A stretch of DNA of 64,000 bases from Sphingobacterium sp. UBA5670 (GCF_002420705.1 NZ_DIIM01000020.1:7957-71956); one strand, 5' to 3'; shown: positions 52,517 to 61,687, counted from the stretch's first letter. The notes: generated by a model not told the origin, from the sequence alone. A program made the numbers and translations.

Positions 52517-53491
52517 ATGAAAAAAAAAGCCGGTTATACACGAAAGAAAATAGGCAAATCTTTTAAATATTTTGATGCATCAGGAACCGAAGTATCTGAT
52601 CAAAAGATTTTAGAAAGAATTACAAAACTGGTTATCCCACCCAACTGGAAAGATGTATGGATTGCCAAAAGTGCCAACAGTGATCTGCAAGCTTTTGGAT
52701 TCGACCAAAAAGAACGTAAACAATATATCTATCATGAGAAATTCGTTAACCAACGGCAGGCGGCAAAGTTCAGTAATATTCTTTTTATGGGTAAGTATTT
52801 GCAGGAATTAAGAAAAATCAGCACTAAACACCTCAAACATCAGGACTGGGATATGGATAAGTTGTGTGCAATTGCTTTTAAAATAATGGACAGTACATTA
52901 ATTCGTATCGGTAATAAGCGCTACACGCTTACTAATAAGTCTTATGGCTTGAGTACGTTGGAAAAAAGACACGTTACCATCGAAGACAATAGGATATCTT
53001 TAGCATATAAAGGCAAAAAAGGTGTTTTTCAGCAAAAGTCATGGTCGAGCAGGCAGCAGGCGAAGCTTTTGGAAGAACTTCTTAAAATGAAAGGAAAAAG
53101 GATATTTCAGATCGATAGTGCTACATGCGAAAGTACTTTCTGTGGTGCCGCCTTTAATCATTATCTTCGGGAACATTCTAAGGGTCACATCAGTTGCAAA
53201 AGTATCCGTATCTGGGGAGCTAGTCGGGAAGCATTTTATCAGCTCGCCCAAACCAAACAGGCAGAGGCACTCAATGCACGTAAAAGACAGTTAAACAAGG
53301 TCATTAAACAGGTAGCTGAGCAGCTTGGCAATACAAAGACAGTTTCGCAGACTTATTATATCCATCCCACCATACAACGTTTATTTATGGAAGGAAAATT
53401 TCCCAGCATAAAAAGTAAATTGCCACTAGCAAAGTTAGAGGATAAATTATACCGTTTTTTGCTTAAGCACAGCGATAAAGCCACAACTTAA
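52517..53491 (+). CDS. DNA topoisomerase IB (poxvirus-like)
   Basis: A 324-residue tyrosine topoisomerase that relaxes supercoils without ATP. The N-terminal domain holds VIPPNWKDVWIAKSANSDLQ and FGFDQKERKQYIYH. Catalytic positions are the Arg in LIRIGNKRYTLTNKSYGLST, the Lys in YKGKKGVFQQKS, the Arg in SIRIWGASREAF, and the C-terminal LGNTKTVSQTYYIHP, with the nucleophilic Tyr next to HP. The usual FRTW reads IRIW here. Such enzymes appear in stress and DNA-repair clusters with Ku, as here. The gene's end overlaps the convergent oxidoreductase by 4 bp. Confidence 0.92.
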   Translation: MKKKAGYTRKKIGKSFKYFDASGTEVSDQKILERITKLVIPPNWKDVWIAKSANSDLQAFGFDQKERKQYIYHEKFVNQRQAAKFSNILFMGKYLQELRKISTKHLKHQDWDMDKLCAIAFKIMDSTLIRIGNKRYTLTNKSYGLSTLEKRHVTIEDNRISLAYKGKKGVFQQKSWSSRQQAKLLEELLKMKGKRIFQIDSATCESTFCGAAFNHYLREHSKGHISCKSIRIWGASREAFYQLAQTKQAEALNARKRQLNKVIKQVAEQLGNTKTVSQTYYIHPTIQRLFMEGKFPSIKSKLPLAKLEDKLYRFLLKHSDKATT

Positions 53492-54693
53492 CGTCCAAAC
53501 TTAAACCATTTATCCAACGGATGGCTTAGGTTATTCATCCAACATGATACCATATCCATAGCCGCAACAGAAAATGTGATGCCATTTCCACCGAAACCAC
53601 ACACAAAGTAGGAGTTTTTAAACTTTTTATGTATTCCGATATAGGGCAATCCATCCTTAGTCGTCCCAAAAGTACCAGCCCAGGTAAAATCTGGGTGAAA
53701 GGGCCTATCCGCAAAAATTTTATTAAATGCCTTTTCCAATTTAAGTGATTTTGCTGAAATCAGGCTATCCCGCCTGATGGAGTCTTTAAATTCTTCATCT
53801 TCTCCCCCGATCAGGAACCTATAATCGTCCGTTGTGCGCATATACAGATAAGGTTCAGCAGTATTCCAAATGAGCAGATCCCGATACCGGTAATAAGCTT
53901 TTTTATCGACTTCCGACACAATGGCGAATGTACTCAATAGATCGACAAATTTTTCAGGAATAAGATTTGTCGTTTCGTATCCTGTACAATAAATAATTTT
54001 TTTTGTTTTGATTTTAGCACCCGTCGAGGTTGTTGCGAGATTATATCCCGACTTATATAATACGTTTTCTAATGCTGTTTTGTCGAAAATCAATAGTCCC
54101 TTTCTAACGTTGTATGCCAGTAGCTCATGTGTAAAACAAAACGCATCTATGCTTGCTCCTAGATCCGAGAGAATTCCAGCGTAAGCGCCTTGAATTGCAT
54201 AACGTTTCCTGATTTCTTGTTCCGTTAACCATTTAACGCCAAAACCCGCCTCTTGCCGGGATTCAAATTCTTGCTTCAACCAAGAGACATCTTTTTTTCT
54301 CGCCGCGAAATAGAGTGATTTTTTTGTTCTAAAACCAGCTTTCGATCGGATTTTCTTTGCGATATCCCCCAATTTGCTAATGGCTTCTCCACAGGCTGTG
54401 TAGCTCGCTATGGCAGCCTCTTCACCGATTAATTCCTTTAGCCTATATAAAGGCACATCTATTTCATATTGCAACATAGAAGTAGTCGCTGCCGAACTCC
54501 CATTTACAATTTCACGCTTGTCTATAAGTATACATTTCTTTCCATCATTCATGCATTGATGTGCTATCAATGCCCCTGTAATGCCACCCCCAACGATAAG
54601 AACATCACAGCTGCGATCATCCTGCAAGGAAGGGTAACTGTTTAAAAGACCATTTTTTACTAACCAGAAAGGTTCATTTGACTTTAAATCCAT
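53488..54693 (-). CDS. FAD-dependent oxidoreductase (DAO family)
   Basis: A 401-residue enzyme with an N-terminal Rossmann FAD site (CDVLIVGGGITGALIAHQCM), then ILIDKREIVNGSSAATTSML. The C-terminal FAD contact is WAGTFGTTKDGLPYIGI and YFVCGFGGNGITFSVAAMDM. This matches the DAO superfamily, closest in layout to PuuB/YurR-type amine or amino-acid oxidoreductases that read GxGGNGI. There is no signal peptide. It is divergent from ku, with a symmetrical element between them. The substrate is unknown, and the placement in a stress cluster does not define it. Confidence 0.88.
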   Translation of the reverse strand: MDLKSNEPFWLVKNGLLNSYPSLQDDRSCDVLIVGGGITGALIAHQCMNDGKKCILIDKREIVNGSSAATTSMLQYEIDVPLYRLKELIGEEAAIASYTACGEAISKLGDIAKKIRSKAGFRTKKSLYFAARKKDVSWLKQEFESRQEAGFGVKWLTEQEIRKRYAIQGAYAGILSDLGASIDAFCFTHELLAYNVRKGLLIFDKTALENVLYKSGYNLATTSTGAKIKTKKIIYCTGYETTNLIPEKFVDLLSTFAIVSEVDKKAYYRYRDLLIWNTAEPYLYMRTTDDYRFLIGGEDEEFKDSIRRDSLISAKSLKLEKAFNKIFADRPFHPDFTWAGTFGTTKDGLPYIGIHKKFKNSYFVCGFGGNGITFSVAAMDMVSCWMNNLSHPLDKWFKFGR

Positions 54694-54716
54694 TGTAATA
54701 AAAGCATATTAAATGC

Positions 54717-54755
54717 CTGTATAACTATTTCTCTTGAGAATAGTTTGGTATACAG
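54717..54755. promoter_or_regulatory. Symmetrical element between the oxidoreductase and ku genes
   Basis: The outer arms CTGTATA (54717-54723) and TATACAG (54749-54755) enclose AACTATT and AATAGTT (54723-54729, 54739-54745). It sits in the 126-bp divergent spacer, so it may bind a shared regulator. Confidence 0.45.
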
Positions 54756-54819
54756 TTTATTAAATTTCAAACCATTTGAGCATCACTAAGGTTATCTTAT
54801 TAGCAATAAATAATTACTT

Positions 54820-55575
54820 ATGCGAGCAATTTGGACAGGGGCTATTGGTTTTGGTCTGGTCAATATCCCAATTAAAATATATAGTGCAACGGAAAGCGCG
54901 GCTTTGGATCTGGATATGCTTGATCGAAAGGATCTATCCAACATCAAATTCAAGCGGGTAAATGAACAAACTGGCAAAGAGGTAAAATGGGACAATATTG
55001 TGAAAGGATATTTTATGAAAGACCATTACGTCGTGCTGGAAGACGCAGATTTTGAAGACGCAAGTCCAGAAAAGACTAAACTAATCAATCTCCATGCTTT
55101 TGTCAAAATGATGGATGTGGACAGTATATATTTTGAAACGCCCTACTATTTGGAGCCACAAAAAGGCGGAGAAAAAGCCTATCAACTATTACTCAAAGCA
55201 TTGGAAAAAACTAAAATGGCGGGCTTAGGATCATTCGTGATGCGAAATGTAGAACATCTAGCCCTGATAAAGCCCTATCAAAATGCATTAGTTTTGAATA
55301 AAATACGTTATCAACAGGAGATCCGGACGCTAGATGAGCTCAAATTACCCAGTAAAATTAAAATTCAAAAAGTAGAAATGGACATGGCCACACAGCTGAT
55401 CGAGCAACATAGTGCAACCTTTGATATCAGTAGTTATAAAAACGAATATATGAACGATCTCCTCAAAATAATCAAACAAAAAGACAAGGGTAAACGTCCT
55501 ACCATTCGAAAAATGAAAGTAGAGCATACAAAAGCAGATGATTTGCTTGCAAAATTGAAGGCGAGCCTAGGTTAA
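54820..55575 (+). CDS. ku: Ku protein of bacterial non-homologous end joining
   Basis: A 251-residue bacterial Ku core: MRAIWTGAIGFGLVNIPIKI, NIKFKRVNEQTGKEVKWDNI, VKGYFMKDHYVVLEDADFED, SIYFETPYYLEPQKGGEKAY and the C-terminal YMNDLLKIIKQKDKG. The homodimer threads on DNA ends and recruits LigD. No ligD is visible in the window, so the ligase must be elsewhere. The basic tail is short. It lies between the oxidoreductase (divergent) and a gene of unknown function on the same strand. Confidence 0.94.
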   Translation: MRAIWTGAIGFGLVNIPIKIYSATESAALDLDMLDRKDLSNIKFKRVNEQTGKEVKWDNIVKGYFMKDHYVVLEDADFEDASPEKTKLINLHAFVKMMDVDSIYFETPYYLEPQKGGEKAYQLLLKALEKTKMAGLGSFVMRNVEHLALIKPYQNALVLNKIRYQQEIRTLDELKLPSKIKIQKVEMDMATQLIEQHSATFDISSYKNEYMNDLLKIIKQKDKGKRPTIRKMKVEHTKADDLLAKLKASLG

Positions 55576-55714
55576 AACATAGCACCCTGTAACATGATAC
55601 GTAAATTAAAATCGGGGCAGTACCGAATATATGCCAAGCATCCAGATAAAGAGACAAGAGGCAAAAATACATGAGTAAGAAATTCAATATTTTAAGCATA
55701 AGAAGTGAGAAATC

Positions 55715-56341
55715 ATGAAAAATATCATACCAGAACAAAAAGAAGGTAAGCATTTGGATTGCTTTGAATCCCTCGAGTTTCCCAGTGAAGCTATCGCCAG
55801 TTTAGCCTATGATTTGGCTATAGATAATCTTAGAAAGGTCAATCATTGGTATGAACTAGCGCAGTTACCTGCCACTGTATTTCAATTAACGACTGGTTAT
55901 GGAACTCCAATTGATCGTTTACTCGAATTACATGATTATATCAGACTGGATATTCCCGGACCGGGACTTCCGAGTAGTGATGGCTATGATTGGGTGAATG
56001 TTGTTAACCTCATTTCAGAAAAAACAGAGGACTATAGGGTTTTTGCGATAACATTAAAACCCTGCCCAGACCCAAGCCATCCTGGAGAAAAAAATACTGC
56101 GCATTTTTTTGAAGGAATATCATCCTCAACTTTTCTGATCGAACAGCGGAGAAATAGCATCTTGTTCCAATACGCTGGAAGAAACGAAATCATCAATGTC
56201 GACAATGAAAATATGAGTGATAATATCAGGAATTATCTTGTTGGCTTGGCTGCTAAAATGGGCGCATCTTACCCCCAGTGGAAATCACTTCTTAAAGGAA
56301 TGGCCGATGCTGTAGCCAAAGAGTTTAATATTCAGTACTAG
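55715..56341 (+). CDS. Soluble protein of unknown function downstream of ku
   Basis: This 208-residue protein has no signal peptide or transmembrane helix. It reads IASLAYDLAIDNLRKVNHWY, FQLTTGYGTPIDRLLELHDY, RLDIPGPGLPSSDGYDWVNV, then FAITLKPCPDPSHPGEKNTA and FFEGISSSTFLIEQRRNSI, ending GMADAVAKEFNIQY. The mixed alpha/beta pattern and conserved-looking PGPGLPSS loop suggest a folded domain, but I do not recognise the family. It lies 139 bp after ku and may share the same stress control. A GC-rich hairpin (TTCCGC-GGA-GCGGAA) follows its stop without a good T-run. Confidence 0.75.
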   Translation: MKNIIPEQKEGKHLDCFESLEFPSEAIASLAYDLAIDNLRKVNHWYELAQLPATVFQLTTGYGTPIDRLLELHDYIRLDIPGPGLPSSDGYDWVNVVNLISEKTEDYRVFAITLKPCPDPSHPGEKNTAHFFEGISSSTFLIEQRRNSILFQYAGRNEIINVDNENMSDNIRNYLVGLAAKMGASYPQWKSLLKGMADAVAKEFNIQY

Positions 56342-56506
56342 TTCCTTCCGCGGAGCGGAATTCGGTACTAATTTTAATTTCAGTGTAGAAAGAAGTCTAT
56401 AAAACAATTTTATAGACTTTATAACGTGCTGTTATCAAAAATTCGATCTATGTTGTCGTGATTTTTTTCGTATATTTATGTGTATCATAAGAAGTTTTGG
56501 GGTATT

Positions 56507-58675
56507 ATGAATCATACATTTCAATCTAACAATCAAACCATTATAAAGCTTCAATCTTTTGGCAGTCTGGTCATCTTAGATCGACATTTTATTGTTGTTG
56601 GAGTAACCGAATCTGTCGTAAAAGACCATGGCGCCAAAGAGGACCTATTAGGAACTAATTTCTTTGATAACTTTAACAATACATTTGGCGAAGCGCTATC
56701 CAAAATCAAAAATGCCGTAATTGATTTACTTGAAAACGGACAGTCGCGCCATATTTTACCTATTAAAATACGAAAAGAACGTGTTTATGTAAAATTACGG
56801 AAACATGATGAATATCTCTATATAGAATGGGAACCACAACATAAAAAATACATTGCCGCAAAAAAAATAAATGAGCTTAATTTTTTGCTAGACACTATCC
56901 AGCCTAATAATTGGGATCGTGTTTGTTCGGCCATCAACAAGTTATTGAATTATGATCGGGTTTTCGTTTTGCAGATTCAGGAGACGGGTTACAGTTCAGT
57001 GATTGCGGAGCATACAGCAGACGGACAAGCCCATTTCAAAGGAAAAGAGTTCTCGAAAGATTTCATGCCAGAGGAAGTCTTGTCATACTATCGGAGTTAT
57101 TCCTATCGATATGCTCCCAATATTGATCTGGAGGGGCAGGAGTTCTATTATACGGACGAAGGGATTGATCCGCTCTCGAGCTTGTTATCACCTTTACCTG
57201 AGCTTCACCGGCTTTTTTTGAAAAAAATAAATGTCCAAAGCGCCTTGTTTTTTCGAATCTGTATCGATGATGAATTCTGGGGCCTTGTAGTGGCTCAAAA
57301 TGATGAGGAGCGGGTGGTCGATCTGCAGCAGCGAAAGCTCTGTACATTTGCCATCCAAGCAGCCACCAGCAAATATGAAAGTCATGTCAAACAGAATCTG
57401 CTGGAAAGAACGGAACTTCTTAAACTCGCCGAGGAAGAATTAAAAAGAAGTCTCTCTGAAAATAAGATGGTGAATTGTGCTTTAATACAGCATATGGATA
57501 TATTGACCCAGCTGGTTAATGCAGATGGATTGGCGATATTCAATCAGGGCGATGTTTTTAACTATGGCCATTCTCCACAGAAAGCGCAATTTTATGAAAT
57601 CATTCAATTTCTGCAAAAACATACCGATAAAGCTCTCTTCAAAGACTATAATTTTCGGCTGAATCATCAGGATAACTTTAAAGATAAACTCGTTTTTGCG
57701 GGACTTATGTATCTAAAGGTTGGCTTGGAAAACGATTATTACCTCGTCTGGTTTAGAAAAGAAAACCGCAATCACGTGATGCAGATGGAGCTAAAAAATG
57801 AACCGAATGATAACAAGAAGCTCAAAATTTGGGCAGATATGCGTTATGACGTTGCCAAACCTTGGAATGATGCTGAAATCAATTTTGTTCTTCGTCTGAA
57901 TCAGATTATCAAAGAATCCATTTTTGCAAAATTAAAGGAACGTCAGTTGCTGAATGAAGAGCTTCTGAGTTTGAACAATGAGCTGGAAATGTTTACCCAC
58001 ACCCTTTCTCATGATTTAAAAAACCCCTTGTCCATCTTAAAAATGGGCATACAATTTTTACAGCAGCACTCCGACAATATCGATTTTACAAAAATCAATA
58101 AGTGGTATCAGAATTTCAGCCGAAGCGTTACAAACATTGAAGATATCATCAACAATATGGTCCAGTTAAGTCAGCACCGTTCCAGCATTTTAGACAAGGA
58201 ACCACTGCCCATGGCCTACACAATTCAGCGCATATTTCAAGAAAACAGTATTTTATATAACGTCAATAATTGTCAGCCCACGTTTGGCACCCTATTGCCA
58301 ATTTGGGGTGAAAAAAGTGCCGCGTATCAAATTTTTTCCAATTTAATTATTAATGCAATAAAATATTCTGCACAAGCAGAAAGGCCTTTAGTGACCATAG
58401 ATAGTTCGCACGAAGACGATTATACGCATTATCAGATCAAGGATAACGGTATTGGCATACCGACTGACCACCTGCCTCACATTTACGAGATGTTTACCAG
58501 AGCCGACAATGTTGGTTCCATACCTGGTACAGGGATTGGTCTTTCGCTCGTAAAACGGATAATGGAACGATTGGGCGGAAGTATAGAAATTGAATCAGAG
58601 GTCGGTTTGGGCACCACTGTCCACCTTTACTTCCCTATTGTTAAGCCATTTCCTGAGCAAATGTTACTCGATTGA
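56507..58675 (+). CDS. Phytochrome-like sensor histidine kinase, probably without chromophore
   Basis: The 722 residues follow a PAS-GAF-PHY-HisKA-HATPase order. The PAS part has KLQSFGSLVILDRHFIVVG, where phytochromes read IQPHG. The GAF part ends LHRLFLKKINVQSALFFRI and WGLVVAQND. The PHY part has ADGLAIFNQGDVFNYGHSPQ and YYLVWFRKENRNHVMQM. The kinase has the phospho-His in TLSHDLKNPLSIL (about residue 502), IFSNLIINAIKYS, DNGIGIP and GTGIGLSLVKRI. No Cys occurs in the N-terminal region where bacteriophytochromes attach biliverdin, and the PRxSF tongue motif is absent. So light sensing is unlikely. No partner response regulator is adjacent. ATG 56507 is chosen over GTG 56480. Confidence 0.85.
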   Translation: MNHTFQSNNQTIIKLQSFGSLVILDRHFIVVGVTESVVKDHGAKEDLLGTNFFDNFNNTFGEALSKIKNAVIDLLENGQSRHILPIKIRKERVYVKLRKHDEYLYIEWEPQHKKYIAAKKINELNFLLDTIQPNNWDRVCSAINKLLNYDRVFVLQIQETGYSSVIAEHTADGQAHFKGKEFSKDFMPEEVLSYYRSYSYRYAPNIDLEGQEFYYTDEGIDPLSSLLSPLPELHRLFLKKINVQSALFFRICIDDEFWGLVVAQNDEERVVDLQQRKLCTFAIQAATSKYESHVKQNLLERTELLKLAEEELKRSLSENKMVNCALIQHMDILTQLVNADGLAIFNQGDVFNYGHSPQKAQFYEIIQFLQKHTDKALFKDYNFRLNHQDNFKDKLVFAGLMYLKVGLENDYYLVWFRKENRNHVMQMELKNEPNDNKKLKIWADMRYDVAKPWNDAEINFVLRLNQIIKESIFAKLKERQLLNEELLSLNNELEMFTHTLSHDLKNPLSILKMGIQFLQQHSDNIDFTKINKWYQNFSRSVTNIEDIINNMVQLSQHRSSILDKEPLPMAYTIQRIFQENSILYNVNNCQPTFGTLLPIWGEKSAAYQIFSNLIINAIKYSAQAERPLVTIDSSHEDDYTHYQIKDNGIGIPTDHLPHIYEMFTRADNVGSIPGTGIGLSLVKRIMERLGGSIEIESEVGLGTTVHLYFPIVKPFPEQMLLD

Positions 58676-58788
58676 TCTTTGATTCAAATCCTGAAATCTT
58701 TCAAACTATTTCCGTCTAAACGTTGTTCCTTTAAGGAGAGTATACCATCCGATAAAAAAGGATCGTATCACTTAAAACGAAATCGAAA

Positions 58789-59088
58789 ATGGAAGAGATA
58801 TTGCAACATGCAGTAGTAAAACGAGGTTTAATTATTGCCTATTATTTTAGTAACATCTGGTATCGCAAAGGATTATTCGGGGAACGTATTATCCCCGATC
58901 CAAATGACACTGATCCTATCGAACATCCTGAACCAGACATCGATGAAACCGATCCGGAAGAAGAAGAACATATCAACTATAGAAATAAAAATCCACAGAC
59001 AAGAAACAGCATAAGCCCCGTTAAGAAATCTCCCACTGACTGGGATGAAAATGTCGAAAATCCAGCCATACCCAAAAAGACAGATTAA
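58789..59088 (+). CDS. Small acidic Asp/Pro-rich protein of unknown function
   Basis: A 99-residue protein with an N-terminal helix-like segment (LQHAVVKRGLIIAYYFSNIWY), then KGLFGERIIPDPNDTDPIEH, PEPDIDETDPEEEEHINYR and a polar tail. The acidic DP/EP segment resembles that of the protein at 50249-50671. It may be an intrinsically disordered stress protein; nothing more can be said. It is 113 bp downstream of the kinase and nearly abuts the convergent GH43 gene, with only 8 bp between stops. Confidence 0.5.
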   Translation: MEEILQHAVVKRGLIIAYYFSNIWYRKGLFGERIIPDPNDTDPIEHPEPDIDETDPEEEEHINYRNKNPQTRNSISPVKKSPTDWDENVENPAIPKKTD

Positions 59089-59096
59089 CCGCTGGG

Positions 59097-61115
59097 TCAA
59101 TCTGTCAAGATATTTAACTTTCCTGTTTCATCAAAAGAAACATCGCTGATAAAAACAATACGTTGATCGCCCGTCTGTATGGTGCGGGCATGATATACAC
59201 AGCGGATTTTTCCTTCCCTGTCCTGAAATAAACTATTATGTCCTGTTCCCGAAATCACTCCACCCCTACTGGTATTTTTTTCAATGATTGGATTGGATGC
59301 CGATTTTTGATAGCTTCCCAAAGGCGTGGTTGCTGTAGCGTAGCCAACAGCGTAATTGGCTCCTGCGAAATAATTGGCTGAATACATCATATAGTATAGT
59401 CCATTTTCTTTGACCAGAAAAGAGCCTTCTGTCCATCGCCTATTGATCTCACCTGAAGTAACTGATCTGCTTTCCCATTCGGATTGTGCATCCTGCATCG
59501 TAGCTGGAGGGCGCATTAAAAGAACCGGACTCCCAATTACTTTCGTCATACTGCTATCCAATTCCACTCCATAGACCCAGCTTTCTTCAATATTCTTATA
59601 GCTAAATTTCTTCTTCGCCCAATCTGCAATTTCTGATTCTACAGGATGTTCATAGCAGCAGCGTGAATAGAAAAGATAATTTCTATGATCGGTATCTCTA
59701 AAAACATTTGCGTCAATGATGGGATATCCAGGGTCAAAAATGGGTTTGCCGGTCAGATCTTTAAATGGCCCCAGTGGGTTATCCGCCACTGCAACGCCAA
59801 TACGATAATTTTCTAAATCATTTTTGGGGTTTTCTTTCCAGTGAGCACTATAGTACATGTAATATTTGTTGTTCACACGATAGACTTCAGGAGCCCAAAA
59901 ATCCTTTTCCCCCCAACCATTGGGCTGTTTGGCATCGTATACTTTTCCCTCTTTCTTCCACGTCTTTAGATCTTTGGAGCTATAGGCTATAAAACCATTC
60001 TCGGTTCCCCCGGTTCCATATAAATAGTATTGATCCGAAGGTGGATCGAATACAATAAAAGGATCACCAAAGGCTACGTCTGTCTGAAATGATTTTCTAC
60101 TTTGCCTCGATTGCTGATCAGCGCTCAAAAAGCGAAACTTTGCAGTTTCGAATTTCGGAATCAAGATACCGCTGCTACTTGCCACGAAATGAATAGGGAG
60201 TATGGCTGTCCGCCGAGGAGCAACTTTTTCATCTGAAAAATGTGTATGACAGACGTAATACCATTGATTGCCTTTTTTGAACATGTCTCCATGTCCCGTT
60301 CCGGCAAATCCGCTATTTTTTTGGCTTAGTGCAGGTTGATCGTCCAGTTTTTTCCAGGGTCCATAAATATTTTCAGCAATAGCAACCCCCACAGCATAGT
60401 CCTTGTTTCGAAAATCATTTGCCGAATAGAACATATAGTAATATTTCCCTTCCCGAATGACAGTGGGACCTTCACTGACTGTCCAATCAACATTTGCCGT
60501 ATTTTCCCAGGGAAGTTCGGCGTGGAGACATTCTTTCAACGTCTCTTCCTTTATTCCGGAATAATCTGACTTCAACTCCGCCACAAAAATTCGATTTCCT
60601 TCCTTTAATCTTACATGAAACAGGTATTTTTTTCCATCTCGATCGCGGAATACAAAGGGATCAATTTGCTTTTGCCCAACAGCAATTGGTGCTTTAATCG
60701 CTTGCTTAAAAGGCCCAGTTGGAGCATCGCTAACTGCAATAGCAATATTTTCATCGGCTGTGTAGGCCATATAAAACTTACCATTATCAAACCATACTTG
60801 CGGCGCCCAAAAACCTTTTGATCCAAAAATATCGCCTTTTACAGCAGCAAAACCTGAATTAGCTCCTTCCGGACTTACCCAAGAGTCTAAATCTTTCGAT
60901 TGATACACTTTAAACCCCTGCTGTTCTGCCGGGTCACCATTCGTACCGTAGAGGTAATAATATCCTTTGTGGTAGAATATGGTCGGATCCGCTTGAAAAA
61001 TACCATTAGTCGGCAGCTGCACATTTTCAATCTGATCTTTGTTTGTAGTTTGCGCAAATGTCTTTTGGACAACAAACAGCAAGAGCGCAATAGTCAGCAA
61101 ATATATTTTATTCAT
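59097..61115 (-). CDS. Exported tandem GH43-family glycoside hydrolase
   Basis: A 672-residue protein with signal peptide MNKIYLLTIALLLFVVQKTFA. It contains two successive GH43-type five-bladed propellers. Repeat one (about 35-330) has QADPTIFYHKGYYYLYGTNG, GFWAPQVWFDNGKFYMAYTA, QIDPFVFRD and SEGPTVIREGKYYYMFYSA. Repeat two (about 345-670) has FGDPFIVF, DFWAPEVYRVNNKYYMYYSA, IIDANVFRDTDHRNYLFYS and TEGSFLVKENGLYYMMYSAN. Both keep the DP, (I)DPxVFRD or DANVFRD and S/TEGP-like positions holding the catalytic Asp/Asp/Glu. Substrate is probably an arabinan, xylan or similar side chain; the family alone does not decide it. Confidence 0.88.
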   Translation of the reverse strand: MNKIYLLTIALLLFVVQKTFAQTTNKDQIENVQLPTNGIFQADPTIFYHKGYYYLYGTNGDPAEQQGFKVYQSKDLDSWVSPEGANSGFAAVKGDIFGSKGFWAPQVWFDNGKFYMAYTADENIAIAVSDAPTGPFKQAIKAPIAVGQKQIDPFVFRDRDGKKYLFHVRLKEGNRIFVAELKSDYSGIKEETLKECLHAELPWENTANVDWTVSEGPTVIREGKYYYMFYSANDFRNKDYAVGVAIAENIYGPWKKLDDQPALSQKNSGFAGTGHGDMFKKGNQWYYVCHTHFSDEKVAPRRTAILPIHFVASSSGILIPKFETAKFRFLSADQQSRQSRKSFQTDVAFGDPFIVFDPPSDQYYLYGTGGTENGFIAYSSKDLKTWKKEGKVYDAKQPNGWGEKDFWAPEVYRVNNKYYMYYSAHWKENPKNDLENYRIGVAVADNPLGPFKDLTGKPIFDPGYPIIDANVFRDTDHRNYLFYSRCCYEHPVESEIADWAKKKFSYKNIEESWVYGVELDSSMTKVIGSPVLLMRPPATMQDAQSEWESRSVTSGEINRRWTEGSFLVKENGLYYMMYSANYFAGANYAVGYATATTPLGSYQKSASNPIIEKNTSRGGVISGTGHNSLFQDREGKIRCVYHARTIQTGDQRIVFISDVSFDETGKLNILTD

Positions 61116-61339
61116 TGATTGTAATACATCATATAGGTGAAAGCCTAAAATTGAAAAAATATTTGCGAAGACTGGAGGTAAATCGTATCAATTGAATATC
61201 ATTTTGTATCAAACTGAAAACGCCTGATAAAATTATCGAAATTCCACCGGCTTCCATTCCCTTAAAACCATTTACTTTTCAGACTTGTCTTATTTAAAAA
61301 CATTTAGATATATACAACAGTATACTAATAACATTATTT

Positions 61340-61669
61340 ATGATAAATTCCTTGGAAAAATCTTGTATAGAAGCCTGTTGGCAATGTGTTACAGCCTGTC
61401 ACAGTTGTGCCAAATCCTGTACCGAAGAAAGCGACATTGAAGCCATGGCAAAATGTATTGCATTAGATATGGAATGTGCAGTATTATGTACCGCTGTTGC
61501 CGAACTTCTTTCTCTCCAAAGCCATTATAGTCGACAATTTGTTAAAATTTGTGCTGAATTATGTACGATCTGTGCAGAGGAATGTTTCAAACATCCACAC
61601 GAACATTGCCAGCATTGCGCTAAAGCATGTGAGCAATGCGCCATCGCATGCAATAAGATAGCTGCATAA
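61340..61669 (+). CDS. Cys-rich four-helix-bundle copper-binding protein (Csp/DUF326)
   Basis: The protein has 109 residues, and 18 are Cys, spaced CxxC, CxxxC or similar along helices: SCIEACWQCVTACHSCAKSC, MAKCIALDMECAVLC, VKICAELCTICAEEC and HCQHCAKACEQCAIAC. This is the Csp pattern, in which a four-helix bundle is lined with Cys that store many Cu(I) ions. Methylosinus Csp3 also has 18 Cys and is cytosolic; this protein has no signal peptide and fits that class. It stands alone and is convergent with the response regulator. Confidence 0.9.
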   Translation: MINSLEKSCIEACWQCVTACHSCAKSCTEESDIEAMAKCIALDMECAVLCTAVAELLSLQSHYSRQFVKICAELCTICAEECFKHPHEHCQHCAKACEQCAIACNKIAA

Positions 61670-61687
61670 TGCCATTCCTGAATATCA

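Noticed and set aside
54717..54755. LexA (CTGT-N8-ACAG) box near ku
   Set aside because: The CTGT and ACAG halves are more than 30 bp apart, far beyond LexA spacing.
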